From the NCBI GenBank assembly GCA_036501825.1, contig DASXZP010000027.1, forward strand, positions 186,001-250,000: DNA of 64,000 nucleotides, given 5' to 3'. The position numbers were made by a program, and so were the translations under genes. Positions within the stretch are counted from its first letter, which is position 1; the number at the start of each line of letters is the position of its first letter. The notes under the pieces are model-generated. The model was not told the DNA's origin. It worked only from the letters and a program-made list of their open reading frames with translations, and did no database searches. Shown piece after piece: positions 36,078 through 44,099 of this stretch. This DNA comes from JAFECT01 sp036501825 (GTDB lineage: Bacteria > Pseudomonadota > Alphaproteobacteria > Caulobacterales > Caulobacteraceae).

Positions 36078-37270
36078 CCTTTCACCGCCTTCACGATCTT
36101 CTTCGCCGCGTCGTCGAGATCATTCGCGGCGACGATGTCGAGGCCGCTTTCGTTGAGGATTTTCTTGCCGAGGTCGACGTTGGTGCCTTCCAGGCGCACC
36201 ACCAGCGGCACCTTCAGCCCGACTTCCTTCACCGCGGCGACCACGCCTTCGGCGATGATGTCGCAGCGCATGATGCCGCCGAAGATGTTGACCAGGATGC
36301 CCTTCACGTTCGGGTCCGCAGTAATGATCTTGAACGCCGCGGTGACTATTACCTTCGACGCGCCGCCGCCGACGTCGAGGAAGTTCGCAGGCTCCGCGCC
36401 ATAGAGCTTGATGATGTCCATGGTCGCCATCGCGAGACCCGCGCCGTTGACCATGCAGCCGATGTCGCCGTCGAGCGCGACGTAGCTGAGTTCATGCTTG
36501 GACGCCTCGATTTCCTTCGGGTCTTCCTCCGAAAGGTCGCGCAGCTCAAGGATGTCGGGGTGACGGAACAGGGCGTTGTCGTCGAAGGACACCTTGGCGT
36601 CGAGCACCTTCAGATGTCCGTCGCCGGTGACGATCAGCGGGTTGATCTCTAGCAAGGACATGTCCTTGGTGACGAAGGCATGGAACAGCTGATGCAGCAA
36701 CTTCGGCGCTTCCTTCGCCGCGTCACCCTTCAGCTTCAGCGCCTTCGACAGCGTGCGGCCGTGATGGGGCATGACGCCGGTCGCCGGATCGATGGAGAAG
36801 GTGAGGATCTTGTCCGGCGTCTTGTGCGCGACTTCCTCGATGTCCATGCCGCCTTCGGTGGACGCGACGATCGCCACCCGCGACGTTTCACGATCGACCA
36901 GCAGCGACAGGTACAGTTCGCGCGCGATGTCGGCGCCTTCCTCGATGTAGAGGCGCCGCACTTCTTTGCCTTTCGGCCCCGTCTGGTGGGTGACCAGCAC
37001 CCGGCCCAGCATTTCCTCGGCGTTCTTGCGCACCTCGTCGATGGAGGAGACCACGCGCACGCCGCCCTTGGCGTCGGGCTTGAGTCCCTCGAACTTGCCC
37101 TTGCCGCGCCCGCCGGCGTGGATCTGGCTCTTCACCACGAAGACCTTGGAGCCCTTCAGCGCCTTGGCCGCCTTCACCGCGTCCTTGGCCGAGAAGGCCG
37201 CAAAACCCTTGGGAACCGGGACGCCGAACTCGCGCAGGACGGCCTTGGCTTGATGCTCGTGGATGTTCAT
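36074..37270 (-). CDS. sucC: Succinyl-CoA synthetase subunit beta (ADP-forming)
   Basis: SucC holds the nucleotide-binding ATP-grasp domain of succinyl-CoA synthetase. The 398-residue protein begins MNIHEHQAKAVLREFGVPVP, has KSQIHAGGRGKGKFEG, the ATP-grasp stretch SLLEINPLIVT, and the C-terminal subunit-interface region FGGIMRCDIIAEGVV. The start at 37270 is chosen because similarity begins there; 15 upstream codons are not family-like. It is followed by the overlapping secreted-protein gene and then sucD. Confidence 0.96.
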   Translation of the reverse strand: MNIHEHQAKAVLREFGVPVPKGFAAFSAKDAVKAAKALKGSKVFVVKSQIHAGGRGKGKFEGLKPDAKGGVRVVSSIDEVRKNAEEMLGRVLVTHQTGPKGKEVRRLYIEEGADIARELYLSLLVDRETSRVAIVASTEGGMDIEEVAHKTPDKILTFSIDPATGVMPHHGRTLSKALKLKGDAAKEAPKLLHQLFHAFVTKDMSLLEINPLIVTGDGHLKVLDAKVSFDDNALFRHPDILELRDLSEEDPKEIEASKHELSYVALDGDIGCMVNGAGLAMATMDIIKLYGAEPANFLDVGGGASKVIVTAAFKIITADPNVKGILVNIFGGIMRCDIIAEGVVAAVKEVGLKVPLVVRLEGTNVDLGKKILNESGLDIVAANDLDDAAKKIVKAVKG

Positions 37271-37387
37271 TAGGCCATCGTGTCGGGAGGGTGGAAGGAG
37301 GCCGGATTCCCGCATCGGAAACCGGCCGCGCCCTTATAGGGGAGCCCTCGCGACAGGCGCAACCGTGCGATCCTACCCAATAACTTT

Positions 37388-37519
37388 CGTCACCCTCGGG
37401 CTTGTCCCGAGGGCCCAGGGTGGATGTCAGAACTCGTCGCGATGGGGTCTCGCGCAGGCTCACACACAGGCGTTGAGCCAGCGGACTGATGGGCCCTCGG
37501 GACAAGCCCGAGGGTGACG
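37388..37519. repeat. REPIN-like doublet, family A, diverged copy 3
   Basis: The element starts CGTCACCCTCGGGCTTGTCC and ends GACAAGCCCGAGGGTGACG in inverted arrangement. The core (CTCACACACAGGCGTTGAGC) is a diverged form of that in the copies at 26606 and 28799, while the terminal hairpins have changed together on both arms. It lies upstream of sucC and behind the 37539-38144 gene. Confidence 0.65.
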
Positions 37520-37538
37520 GCTGAACGGTGAGGCAGCG

Positions 37539-38144
37539 CTACTTGGCCGGCAGGGCCACCGCATAGACCAGGGAGACGTCGGTGGGTTGGCCCACCACCA
37601 CCATCAGCGACAGGTCCCCGGAGGTTCCGGCCTTCTTGATGGCGTCCACGTCGTCGCCCTTGAAGGGGGTCTTGGTCCCGTCGCGTTCGGCAAAGGCGTA
37701 GAGGTCCGAGGCGTCGTCGCTGTGCACCGGCTCGAAGCCCATCCGCCCCTTCATGTCGGCCCGGACCGCCGCGCCCGGCATGCCCTCCATGCCGACCGAG
37801 CAGAAGTTCAGCTTCAACGCCCCGCCCGCGCCCATGGGCAGGCTGCCCGCGCCGGTCAGCACGATCATCCGGTTCTTGCCGTCCATCTTGGTGCGCGCCT
37901 GCAGGTTCTCCGGCGACATCTCCGCCACCGACTGGCGAAAGGCCGGGGCCCCGGTCACCGAATCCGGCGCCGCCTGCCAGCCGTCCGCATCCGCCGCCGC
38001 GACGACCCGCGCGCCCTCGGCGTGGGTCGCTACGCACAGCTTGTCGAAGGCCGCCTCCAGCGGATTGACCGCCGCGTCCTGGGCAGACGCCGCGCCCGCA
38101 GCCAGGACCACGCCGGCCGCAAGCCCAATTCCGATCATCCGCAT
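37539..38144 (-). CDS. Secreted hypothetical protein, paralogue of the sucC-sucD insert
   Basis: The 201-residue protein has a signal peptide (MIGIGLAAGVVLAAGAASAQ). The mature domain contains LCVATHAEGARVVAAADADGW, MGFEPVHSDDASD and an end VSLVYAVALPAK. These correspond to the same positions in the 35457-36077 protein. The paired gene sits upstream of sucC, so one copy flanks sucC on each side. No enzyme motif is seen; conserved Cys residues may form a disulfide. Confidence 0.7.
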   Translation of the reverse strand: MRMIGIGLAAGVVLAAGAASAQDAAVNPLEAAFDKLCVATHAEGARVVAAADADGWQAAPDSVTGAPAFRQSVAEMSPENLQARTKMDGKNRMIVLTGAGSLPMGAGGALKLNFCSVGMEGMPGAAVRADMKGRMGFEPVHSDDASDLYAFAERDGTKTPFKGDDVDAIKKAGTSGDLSLMVVVGQPTDVSLVYAVALPAK

Positions 38145-38242
38145 ATCACCGCTCCTTCAACGCCCCGCAATCCACAGCAAGGATGTGTCCGGATCAAGGT
38201 GAAACAGGTCGGTGGGGATTTCGCCGCGTCGATGTCGCGCTT

Positions 38243-38364
38243 GCTGGATCCTCGACGTCGCACGGCTGACCGCCGTGCAACGCCAAGGATGACGCCGCCC
38301 TTTATAAGTTCCCGTCATCCTTGGCGGGGAGGCGCGTTCAGCGCCGAGCCGTCGAGGATCCAGC
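38243..38364. repeat. Nested inverted repeat in intergenic gap
   Basis: Outer arms GCTGGATCCTCGAC (38243-38256) and GTCGAGGATCCAGC (38351-38364) are perfect inverted copies. Inside them, GCCAAGGATGAC (38282-38293) pairs perfectly with GTCATCCTTGGC (38314-38325). The gap lies between two minus-strand genes and shows no coding frame. The structure may act as a 3' stem for the amidohydrolase operon's upstream neighbour or as a mobile hairpin element. Confidence 0.6.
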
Positions 38365-38408
38365 CAGCGCAACCTCGACGCTGCCGCGACCTCGACGCTC
38401 CGCATTCC

Positions 38409-39779
38409 TCAGTGGTCGTACTGCGCCGGATAAGGCGTTCCCAGCGTCCGATACCGCTTGCCCAGCTCGATCTGGCGGTCGGTCAGCGGCTGCTCGCGTC
38501 CGCCGATCAGCACCGCCTGGGGCTGGGTCGCCGGTTCGAACGGGTCGCCCGACCACACCACAATGTCCGCGTCCTTGCCGGGCTCCAGCGAGCCCTTGCG
38601 GTCGCTGACGCCGAACGCCTTCGCCGGATTGATGGTCACTGCGTCGAGCGCGGCCTGCCACTTCATGCCGTGCGCCACCGCATTGCCCGCGTCATAGCGC
38701 GTCTCGCGGACGCGGTGCGAGCCGTCGGCGGCCTTGAACATCACCTCCACGCCCGCGTTCGACAACCGGCCCGCGTTCTCCATGGTGGAGCCGAGGTTTT
38801 CGAAATCCACCGGCAGGTCCTGCAGCGGATAGACGATCACCGGCACGTGGGCTGAGGCAATGTCGCCCGCCACGCGCCAGCCTTCGGCGGCGCCGTCGAG
38901 GATGATCCTGATGTGCTCCTCGCTCGCAAACCGCAGCGCCTGACGAATGTCCGACGCGCGGTCGACGTAGACCACCAGGGGCTGGCGTCCCTCGACTACC
39001 GGAATCAACGCTTCGAGATCGGCGCGCGAAACGTGCAGGTTGCGCGTCTCGCCCTTGTCGTAGGCGGCGCGGTTCTTCGCGTACCAGCGCACGTCTTCGA
39101 AGATGTCCTTCAACTCGACGTATTCCGCGCCGCGGGCGCCGCCCGCGACCTTGCCGCCGCCTTCGCCGAAGGGCGCCACCATGGCCACGCGCGACTTCAC
39201 CAGCATGTCGGGACCATCGCCCAGGTTCACCACCGCCGCCTGGCCTGCGAACAGACCCGACACGGCGCTGCTCTTGCCCGGAACGCCGGCGGTGAATTCG
39301 CTGTTGTCGTCCAGGTCCATGTCCTCGCCGTCGCCGCCGCCGCCGGTCGGGATCGGCATGACGATGGCGTCGGTGATGCCGCCCATGCGCGCCACCGGAC
39401 CCAGCGTCGTATCGGGATCGAGGCCAAAGGACACGTCGAAGGCCGCGCCGATGTCGGCGCCCTTCAACGACAGGTCGTTGCCGAGCTGGCCCACTTCCAC
39501 GCCGCCGAGCTCGCTGTCCGACGCGATCAGGCCGGGCGTCACCACCCCGCCATGGGCGTCGATCACGCGCGCGCCGGACGGGGCGCCGCCGGCGCTCACG
39601 GAAGCGATCTTGCCGTCCTTGATCACCACCGTGCCGTTGGCGATCTCGCCCTGCGGCCCGCAGGTGAAGATGTGCGCATTGACGATAGCGACGGTTTCCG
39701 CAAACGCGGGCGCCGCGATCATGGCGAGCGTCGAAACGGCCGCGGCGATCATCAGTCTCGATTTCAGAGTGCGGGTCAT
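38409..39779 (-). CDS. Exported amidohydrolase-like protein lacking the HxH metal motif
   Basis: The 456-residue protein has a signal peptide (MIAAAVSTLAMIAAPAFA) and an amidohydrolase fold: an N-terminal beta sandwich, TPGLIASDSELGGVEV, and the C-terminal stretch INPAKAFGVSDRKGSLEPGKDADIVVW. The normal PGxxDxHxH metal-binding site is replaced by SDSELG, so the usual dinuclear metal centre is probably absent. Its upstream neighbour keeps that motif, and the start overlaps its stop by one base (TGATG). The two may form a heteromeric enzyme in which this is the non-catalytic member. Confidence 0.8.
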   Translation of the reverse strand: MTRTLKSRLMIAAAVSTLAMIAAPAFAETVAIVNAHIFTCGPQGEIANGTVVIKDGKIASVSAGGAPSGARVIDAHGGVVTPGLIASDSELGGVEVGQLGNDLSLKGADIGAAFDVSFGLDPDTTLGPVARMGGITDAIVMPIPTGGGGDGEDMDLDDNSEFTAGVPGKSSAVSGLFAGQAAVVNLGDGPDMLVKSRVAMVAPFGEGGGKVAGGARGAEYVELKDIFEDVRWYAKNRAAYDKGETRNLHVSRADLEALIPVVEGRQPLVVYVDRASDIRQALRFASEEHIRIILDGAAEGWRVAGDIASAHVPVIVYPLQDLPVDFENLGSTMENAGRLSNAGVEVMFKAADGSHRVRETRYDAGNAVAHGMKWQAALDAVTINPAKAFGVSDRKGSLEPGKDADIVVWSGDPFEPATQPQAVLIGGREQPLTDRQIELGKRYRTLGTPYPAQYDH

Positions 39780-41233
39780 CAGCGGGTCTCCTCGCCGGGG
39801 TGGCCGATCTCGAAATCCGACTCGGCGTGGAAGCGCGGATCGTGACGGTCATAGACCACCGCGCCGTCGATATAGACCTTCTGGGTCAGGGCGTAGACCG
39901 AGAACGGATCGTGGTTCCAGATCACCACGTCGGCGCGCTTGCCGGGCTCCAGCGTGCCGGTCTGGTCGAGGATGCCGATCATCTTCGCCGGGTTCCTGGT
40001 GATCCACTCGATCGCTTCGCGTTCCGGAATGTCGATGCCGTCGCGCTTGCCCGCGGACATCGCCTCCGCCGCTTCTTGGTTCAGACGCTGCGTCAAATCC
40101 GGATCGTCCGACTTGATGACCGTGCAGACGCCGGCCTTGTGCAGCAGGGCGGCGTTGTCTTCGGTCGCGTCATAGGCCTCCATCTTGAAGCCCCACCAGT
40201 TCGCCCAGGTGGCGACGCAGATGTCGTTCTCTTTGAGCATGTCGGCGATTTTGTAAGCCTCCACCGCGTGGTGGAAGCCCGCCACGTGGTAGCCGAACTC
40301 CTTCGAGATATCGATCATGTTGGCCATCTCGTCGGCGCGGTAGCAGTGGTTCTCCACCAGGATCTGCCCGCGCAGCACGCCCGCGAGCGTGTCGAGCTGC
40401 AGATCGCGTCCGGGCGGATCGGCCTTCTCACCCTTGGCGATCTTGGCGTGATAGTCGTCCCAGCGGCGCTCATAATCCGCGGCGCGGATCCACGCCGCGC
40501 GATAGCCGGCGACATTGCCCATGCGGGTGGACGGCGCGCGGCCCTTGGAGCCGTAGACGCGCTTCGGATTTTCACCGCACGCCATCTTCAGGCCATAGGG
40601 GGCGCCGGGGAATTTCATTTCCTGCTCGGTGCGCGCGGGCACGTTGCGGATGGTCTCGGAGCGGCCGCCGAAGAGATTGCCCGAACCTGGCAGGATCAGC
40701 GCCGTGGTCACCCCGCCTTCGCGCGCGCGGTTGAAGCTGGGATCCTGCGGCCACAGCGAGTGTTCGGCCCACACCTGCGCCGTGTTGGGATCGGTCAGCT
40801 CGTTGCCGTCCGCCGAGGCGGCGTTCGCCGGCGCCGCATAGACGCCCATGTGCGAGTGACCGTCGATGATGCCGGGCGTGACCCACTCGCCCTGCGCATC
40901 GACCAAGTCGTAGCCCGCGGGCGCCGCGATATTGGCGCCGACCTGTTCGATCTTGCCGTCCTTGATCAGGACCGTGCCGCTTTCGATCTCGGCGCCCGTG
41001 CCGGTCAGAATGTGCGCGTTGATGATCGCGGTCGGGCGGCTCGGGATCGGATGATAGGTCGAGGGGAAGGGATCCATATCGCCGGCCGGATCGAGGCCGG
41101 GCGGGATCGGCTTGGCCGCCGGCGCCGCTGACGCCGTCTTGGTCGTGGGCGGCGCCGTGGCCGCGTCGGTGGCGCATCCGCCGATCGCAAACGCCAGCAC
41201 GGCGAGCGCGCACGTAAGCTTGTGGGTGTTCAC
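39779..41233 (-). CDS. Amidohydrolase family lipoprotein
   Basis: The 484-residue protein has a lipoprotein signal with a lipobox (LAFAIGGC), so it is probably anchored to a membrane on the outer side of the cytoplasmic membrane. The catalytic barrel contains VTPGIIDGHSHMGVY with the intact HxH metal ligands, VENHCYRADEM, HVAGFHHAVEAY and IKSDDPDLTQRL, followed by the C-terminal NPAKMIGILDQTGTLEPGKRADVVIWNHDPF. It resembles imidazolonepropionase-like hydrolases of unknown substrate. It is coupled to the HxH-less homologue downstream. Confidence 0.85.
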   Translation of the reverse strand: MNTHKLTCALAVLAFAIGGCATDAATAPPTTKTASAAPAAKPIPPGLDPAGDMDPFPSTYHPIPSRPTAIINAHILTGTGAEIESGTVLIKDGKIEQVGANIAAPAGYDLVDAQGEWVTPGIIDGHSHMGVYAAPANAASADGNELTDPNTAQVWAEHSLWPQDPSFNRAREGGVTTALILPGSGNLFGGRSETIRNVPARTEQEMKFPGAPYGLKMACGENPKRVYGSKGRAPSTRMGNVAGYRAAWIRAADYERRWDDYHAKIAKGEKADPPGRDLQLDTLAGVLRGQILVENHCYRADEMANMIDISKEFGYHVAGFHHAVEAYKIADMLKENDICVATWANWWGFKMEAYDATEDNAALLHKAGVCTVIKSDDPDLTQRLNQEAAEAMSAGKRDGIDIPEREAIEWITRNPAKMIGILDQTGTLEPGKRADVVIWNHDPFSVYALTQKVYIDGAVVYDRHDPRFHAESDFEIGHPGEETR

Positions 41234-41423
41234 TCTGGTTTTCCTCCCGCCCCGGGACCGCGTCCGATGACGGACGGCCCCTCCGACTAGTCATCGTATA
41301 CAGTTTAGGCGCCGCCGACCCGCCCAGGAAGGCGGGTGCTGCGCATTACAAGGAATTCATCATCGGCGACCGGGGTCGCGCTCGAGGAGTCAGATGCGCC
41401 GCGTGGGGCGATCCGCCAGCGGC

Positions 41424-41747
41424 TCAGCCGATCAGGCCGTAAACCCAGGCCGCCACCGGCGGCAGCAGATAGATCTGCACGCCCTGGATGATCAGCAGCG
41501 CAATGATCGGGGTGATGTCGAGCCCGCCCAGGGGCGGAATCACCTTCCTCAGCGGCCACAGCACCGGCCGGGTCAGGGCGTCCAGCGAGCGCAGGATCAT
41601 GTTCACCACCCGGTTGCGGGGGTTGACCACGTTGAAGGCGACCAGCCAGCTCGCCACCGCATTGATGATGATCGCCCAGGTCAGGATATCGAGCAGGGCG
41701 TTGACGATGAAGAAGATGAACCCGGTCGGGCCGGTCTGGAGCATCAT
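41424..41747 (-). CDS. YggT family membrane protein
   Basis: The 107-residue protein has hydrophobic segments at about 7-35 and 72-95 and the family's central VNPRNRVVNMILRSLDALTRPVLWPLRKVIPP region. YggT proteins are inner-membrane proteins tied to cell-shape or osmotic functions, though the mechanism is unclear. GGAG lies 5 bases before the ATG at 41747. The gap to the amidohydrolase gene (41234-41423) shows no gene. Confidence 0.85.
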   Translation of the reverse strand: MMLQTGPTGFIFFIVNALLDILTWAIIINAVASWLVAFNVVNPRNRVVNMILRSLDALTRPVLWPLRKVIPPLGGLDITPIIALLIIQGVQIYLLPPVAAWVYGLIG

Positions 41748-41845
41748 GGCCGCTCCGTGCCGCAAACCGCCCAGGCGCGCAAGGGCCGCGGCGTCCGCGC
41801 CGCTTGACGCTCCCCCGGCCGGTCCGTATGACCGCGCCTCGCGCT

Positions 41846-41921
41846 GGGGCTGTAGCTCAGTTGGTAGAGCGCTTCGTTCGCAATGAAGAGGTCAGCGGTT
41901 CGATTCCGCTCAGCTCCACCA
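41846..41921 (+). tRNA. tRNA-Ala(CGC)
   Basis: The 76-base sequence folds as a cloverleaf: acceptor GGGGCTG pairs with CAGCTCC and includes the G3-U70 pair that marks alanine tRNAs. The D arm is GCTCAGTTGGTAGAGC, the anticodon loop is TTCGCAA with anticodon CGC (codon GCG), and the T loop is TTCGATT. The CCA end is encoded. A short hairpin (CCATCC CCCC GGATGG) follows and may stop transcription. Confidence 0.93.
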
Positions 41922-41972
41922 TCCCCCCGGATGGTCCCCCAGCGCCAATTAAATCAAAGAGTTAGATCCACG

Positions 41973-42049
41973 GGGGACAGGTTAAGGTGTCCCTCGTCCA
42001 CGCCGACGCCTTCCGAGTGCCTGGCGCCGGGACACCTTAACCTGTCCCC
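41973..42049. repeat. Inverted repeat of GGGGACAG type, copy 1
   Basis: A 21-base arm at 41973-41993 (GGGGACAGGTTAAGG...) is matched perfectly by its inverted copy at 42029-42049. About 35 bases lie between. It is followed directly by a second, variant pair at 42086-42152. Such GGGGACAG...TGTCCC repeats resemble REP-like elements associated with IS200-type REP transposases in other bacteria, though no such transposase is in the window. Confidence 0.6.
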
Positions 42050-42085
42050 GATGTTGCTTTTGCCTCGCCGAAAAAGGCGTACATC

Positions 42086-42152
42086 GGGGACAGCTAATCA
42101 TGTCCCACAGTGCGTGTGCCGTCGTCGCGCCGGGACACGATAAGCCGTCCCC
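42086..42152. repeat. Inverted repeat of GGGGACAG type, copy 2
   Basis: The left arm at 42086-42106 (GGGGACAGCTAATCATG...) and the right arm at 42132-42152 match in 18 of 21 paired positions. The right arm touches the stop codon of the serine hydrolase gene on the minus strand. The element repeats the layout of 41973-42049 with changed inner bases, so both arms have diverged together. Confidence 0.55.
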
Positions 42153-43312
42153 TACGACCGCCGCGTGCCGATCAGGATCAGGTCGCCGACGTCGCCCAGG
42201 TCGACCGGGGTGTGGGCGTTGGCCAGCAGCACGATGCCGGTCCTGCGCACCGGATCGAAGGCGACGTAGGTGCGATAGCCGGCGGTCTCGCCCTCGTGGT
42301 GCACCACCTCGCCCATGCTGGTCTGTGAGACGATCCAGCCGATCGCCTGCCGGTCCGAGGGCCAGTCGGTCGGGCGCTTCACGCTCAGCATCGACGCGAG
42401 CGCGGGGTCGAGCGCGGTGTGGTCGTAGCCGAGGTTCGCGGCGAGGAAACTCAGCATGTCGTCGGCGTCGGACTTGAGCCCCGCGCACCCTTCCAGCACC
42501 GGCAGGTCCCAGTTGGGCGCGCGCGTCCAGGCGGTGGTGTGGCCGGGCGTGAGGCGCGCGCGCTGTGCTGTGGTGAGCGTGACGCCGGTGTCGCGCATGC
42601 CGAGCGGCGCCAGAATGCGCGCGCGCACCAGGCTCTCGTAGTCGGTGTTTTCACGCCGCGCGAGCAGATCGCCGAGCAGGCCCACGCCCAGGCTCGAATA
42701 GTCCCAGGTCGCGCCGGGAACACGCGGCAGGTGGTAGGCCGCCAGGAAACTTTCGAGCTTCGCCTCGCTATAATCCGCGAACGGATTGAGCGCCGTCTTG
42801 TGGCCGAGGTTGGCCGGAAAATCCGGCAGGCCCGAGGTGTGGGTGACCAGGTCGAGCAAAGTGATCTCACGCCCCGCGCGCACCGGCAGGCTCATCCCCG
42901 GCGGCGCCAGCCGCACCGCCGGATCGCTCAGCTTCACCTCGCCGCGATCGGCCATGTCGGTGAGCAGGAGCGCGGTGAACAGCTTGGTGATCGAGCCCAT
43001 CTCGAACAGGGTCTGACCGTCCAGCGGCCGCGGATCGTCCGCGTCTCTGCGGCCATAGGCGATGATCCGCCGGCCCGACGGCTCGATGATGCCGATGACG
43101 AAGCCGGGCGCTACGTGGCGGCGCTCGACCAGGTCGGCCAGGGTCGCGCGGATTTTCGCGTCGGAGGGGATGGTCCAGGGCGGGACGCTTGCCAAAGGCT
43201 TTTCGAACGCCCGGGCGGGGCGGTCGTGGGGGCGGGGGATCTGAGCGCCGGTGCTCGCCGCCAGCGCGCCCAGCGCCGCCGCCATCGCCAGGGCCTTGAG
43301 AAGCCTCGACAT
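42152..43312 (-). CDS. Exported serine hydrolase (class C beta-lactamase-like family)
   Basis: The 386-residue protein has a signal peptide (ALAMAAALGALAAS). The catalytic SxxK motif is S107-I-T-K110 (FEMGSITKLF), a Tyr motif DYSSLGVGLLG occupies the YxN position, and HHEGETAGY forms the third motif. This is the beta-lactamase/D-aminopeptidase/esterase family; the replacement of the usual Asn by Ser makes true beta-lactamase activity uncertain. GAGGGGG precedes the ATG at 43312; a longer reading to 43372 has a less likely signal peptide. Confidence 0.85.
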   Translation of the reverse strand: MSRLLKALAMAAALGALAASTGAQIPRPHDRPARAFEKPLASVPPWTIPSDAKIRATLADLVERRHVAPGFVIGIIEPSGRRIIAYGRRDADDPRPLDGQTLFEMGSITKLFTALLLTDMADRGEVKLSDPAVRLAPPGMSLPVRAGREITLLDLVTHTSGLPDFPANLGHKTALNPFADYSEAKLESFLAAYHLPRVPGATWDYSSLGVGLLGDLLARRENTDYESLVRARILAPLGMRDTGVTLTTAQRARLTPGHTTAWTRAPNWDLPVLEGCAGLKSDADDMLSFLAANLGYDHTALDPALASMLSVKRPTDWPSDRQAIGWIVSQTSMGEVVHHEGETAGYRTYVAFDPVRRTGIVLLANAHTPVDLGDVGDLILIGTRRS

Positions 43313-43425
43313 CGGAGCCCCCTCGCGCCGATCAAGGCTCAGACCCTGCCCGCCCCCCGCTGCGCGCGTCAACCGCGCGCCCTGTCATAAACCAAGCGGT
43401 AAGCGGTTCGGGGCAGGGTCGGCTC

Positions 43426-43827
43426 ATGCATCGCCGCCTGTTCCTCTCCGCCCTTTCCCTGGCCGCTCTGGCGGCCGTCCCCGCGCTCGCCGACGAGGGC
43501 GAAGGCCGCCGGAAAGAGGGCGGGGCGACCTTCATCCCCATCCACACCATGACCGGCAACGTCGTGCGCGCCGACGGCCGCCGCGGCGTGTTCACCGTGG
43601 AAGCCGGCATCGACGCGCCGGACCCGGCGGTGAACAAGAGCGCGGTGGCGCACATGCCGCTGCTGGTCGACGCCTATGCGGACGAGGTGCGCATCTTCGC
43701 CGGCACACTCCGCCCCGGCCAGGTCCCCGACCTCGACCTGCTCGAAACCCGCATGCAATCCGCCACCGACCGCATCCTGCGGGCGCGTGGGGCGCGGGTG
43801 TTGCTGGGAACGTGTCTGGTGAATTGA
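43426..43827 (+). CDS. Small exported hypothetical protein
   Basis: The 133-residue protein has a signal peptide with two arginines (MHRRLFLSALSLAALAAVPALA). The mature part contains TFIPIHTMTGNVVRADGRR and GVFTVEAGIDAPDP, and ends in a helical region with DRILRARGARVLLGTCLVN. The beta-rich central part recalls FliL-like or secreted alphaproteobacterial proteins of unknown function; the similarity is weak. It is divergent from the serine hydrolase gene. Confidence 0.6.
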   Translation: MHRRLFLSALSLAALAAVPALADEGEGRRKEGGATFIPIHTMTGNVVRADGRRGVFTVEAGIDAPDPAVNKSAVAHMPLLVDAYADEVRIFAGTLRPGQVPDLDLLETRMQSATDRILRARGARVLLGTCLVN

Positions 43828-43837
43828 GCGGGTTTCA

Positions 43838-44092
43838 AGAGAGTCCACGGACCCACACGGACACACACGGACGGTGCGATCGCAGTCAGGTTGTGCGCTT
43901 GGCCGGCCAAGATATTTGTCCACGAACCACACGAACCACACGAACAAGAAAGAGATTGCGGCGCTTTGCGCCGCCTTAAGACAAAGCCTGGCTCCACGCC
44001 TCACGATCAGCGTTCGTGTGGTTCGTGTGGTTCGTGGACAATCCTTCTTTCTCTTTTCCGTGTGAGTCCGTGTGGGTCCGTGGACTCTCTTC
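43838..44092. repeat. Long-armed inverted repeat, family F, copy 2 (outer)
   Basis: Ten bases after a stop codon, an arm of units CCACGGA/CCACACGGA (43838-43873, beginning AAGAGAGTCCACGG) faces its inverted copy at 44057-44092 (ending CCGTGGACTCTCTTC). A second, different inverted element lies nested inside (43916-44053). The outer arms share AGAGAGTCCACGGA with the element at 61026-61178. The gap between the two convergent genes holds no coding frame. Confidence 0.7.
43916..44053. repeat. Nested inverted repeat of CACACGAAC units (inner)
   Basis: The left arm at 43916-43954 (TTGTCCACGAACCACACGAA, then further units and AAGAAAGAG) is matched by an inverted arm at 44012-44053 that ends in GTGGACAATCCTTCTTTCTC. 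The unit CCACACGAA differs by one base from that of the surrounding element. About 57 bases lie between the inner arms. This looks like one repeat element inserted into another. Confidence 0.7.
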
Positions 44093-44099
44093 TCTTACC

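Noticed and set aside
42152..43312. A true class C beta-lactamase (antibiotic resistance gene)
   Set aside because: The SxxK motif is present but the YxN position reads Tyr-Ser-Ser, and the overall pattern fits the broad esterase/peptidase family better than AmpC.
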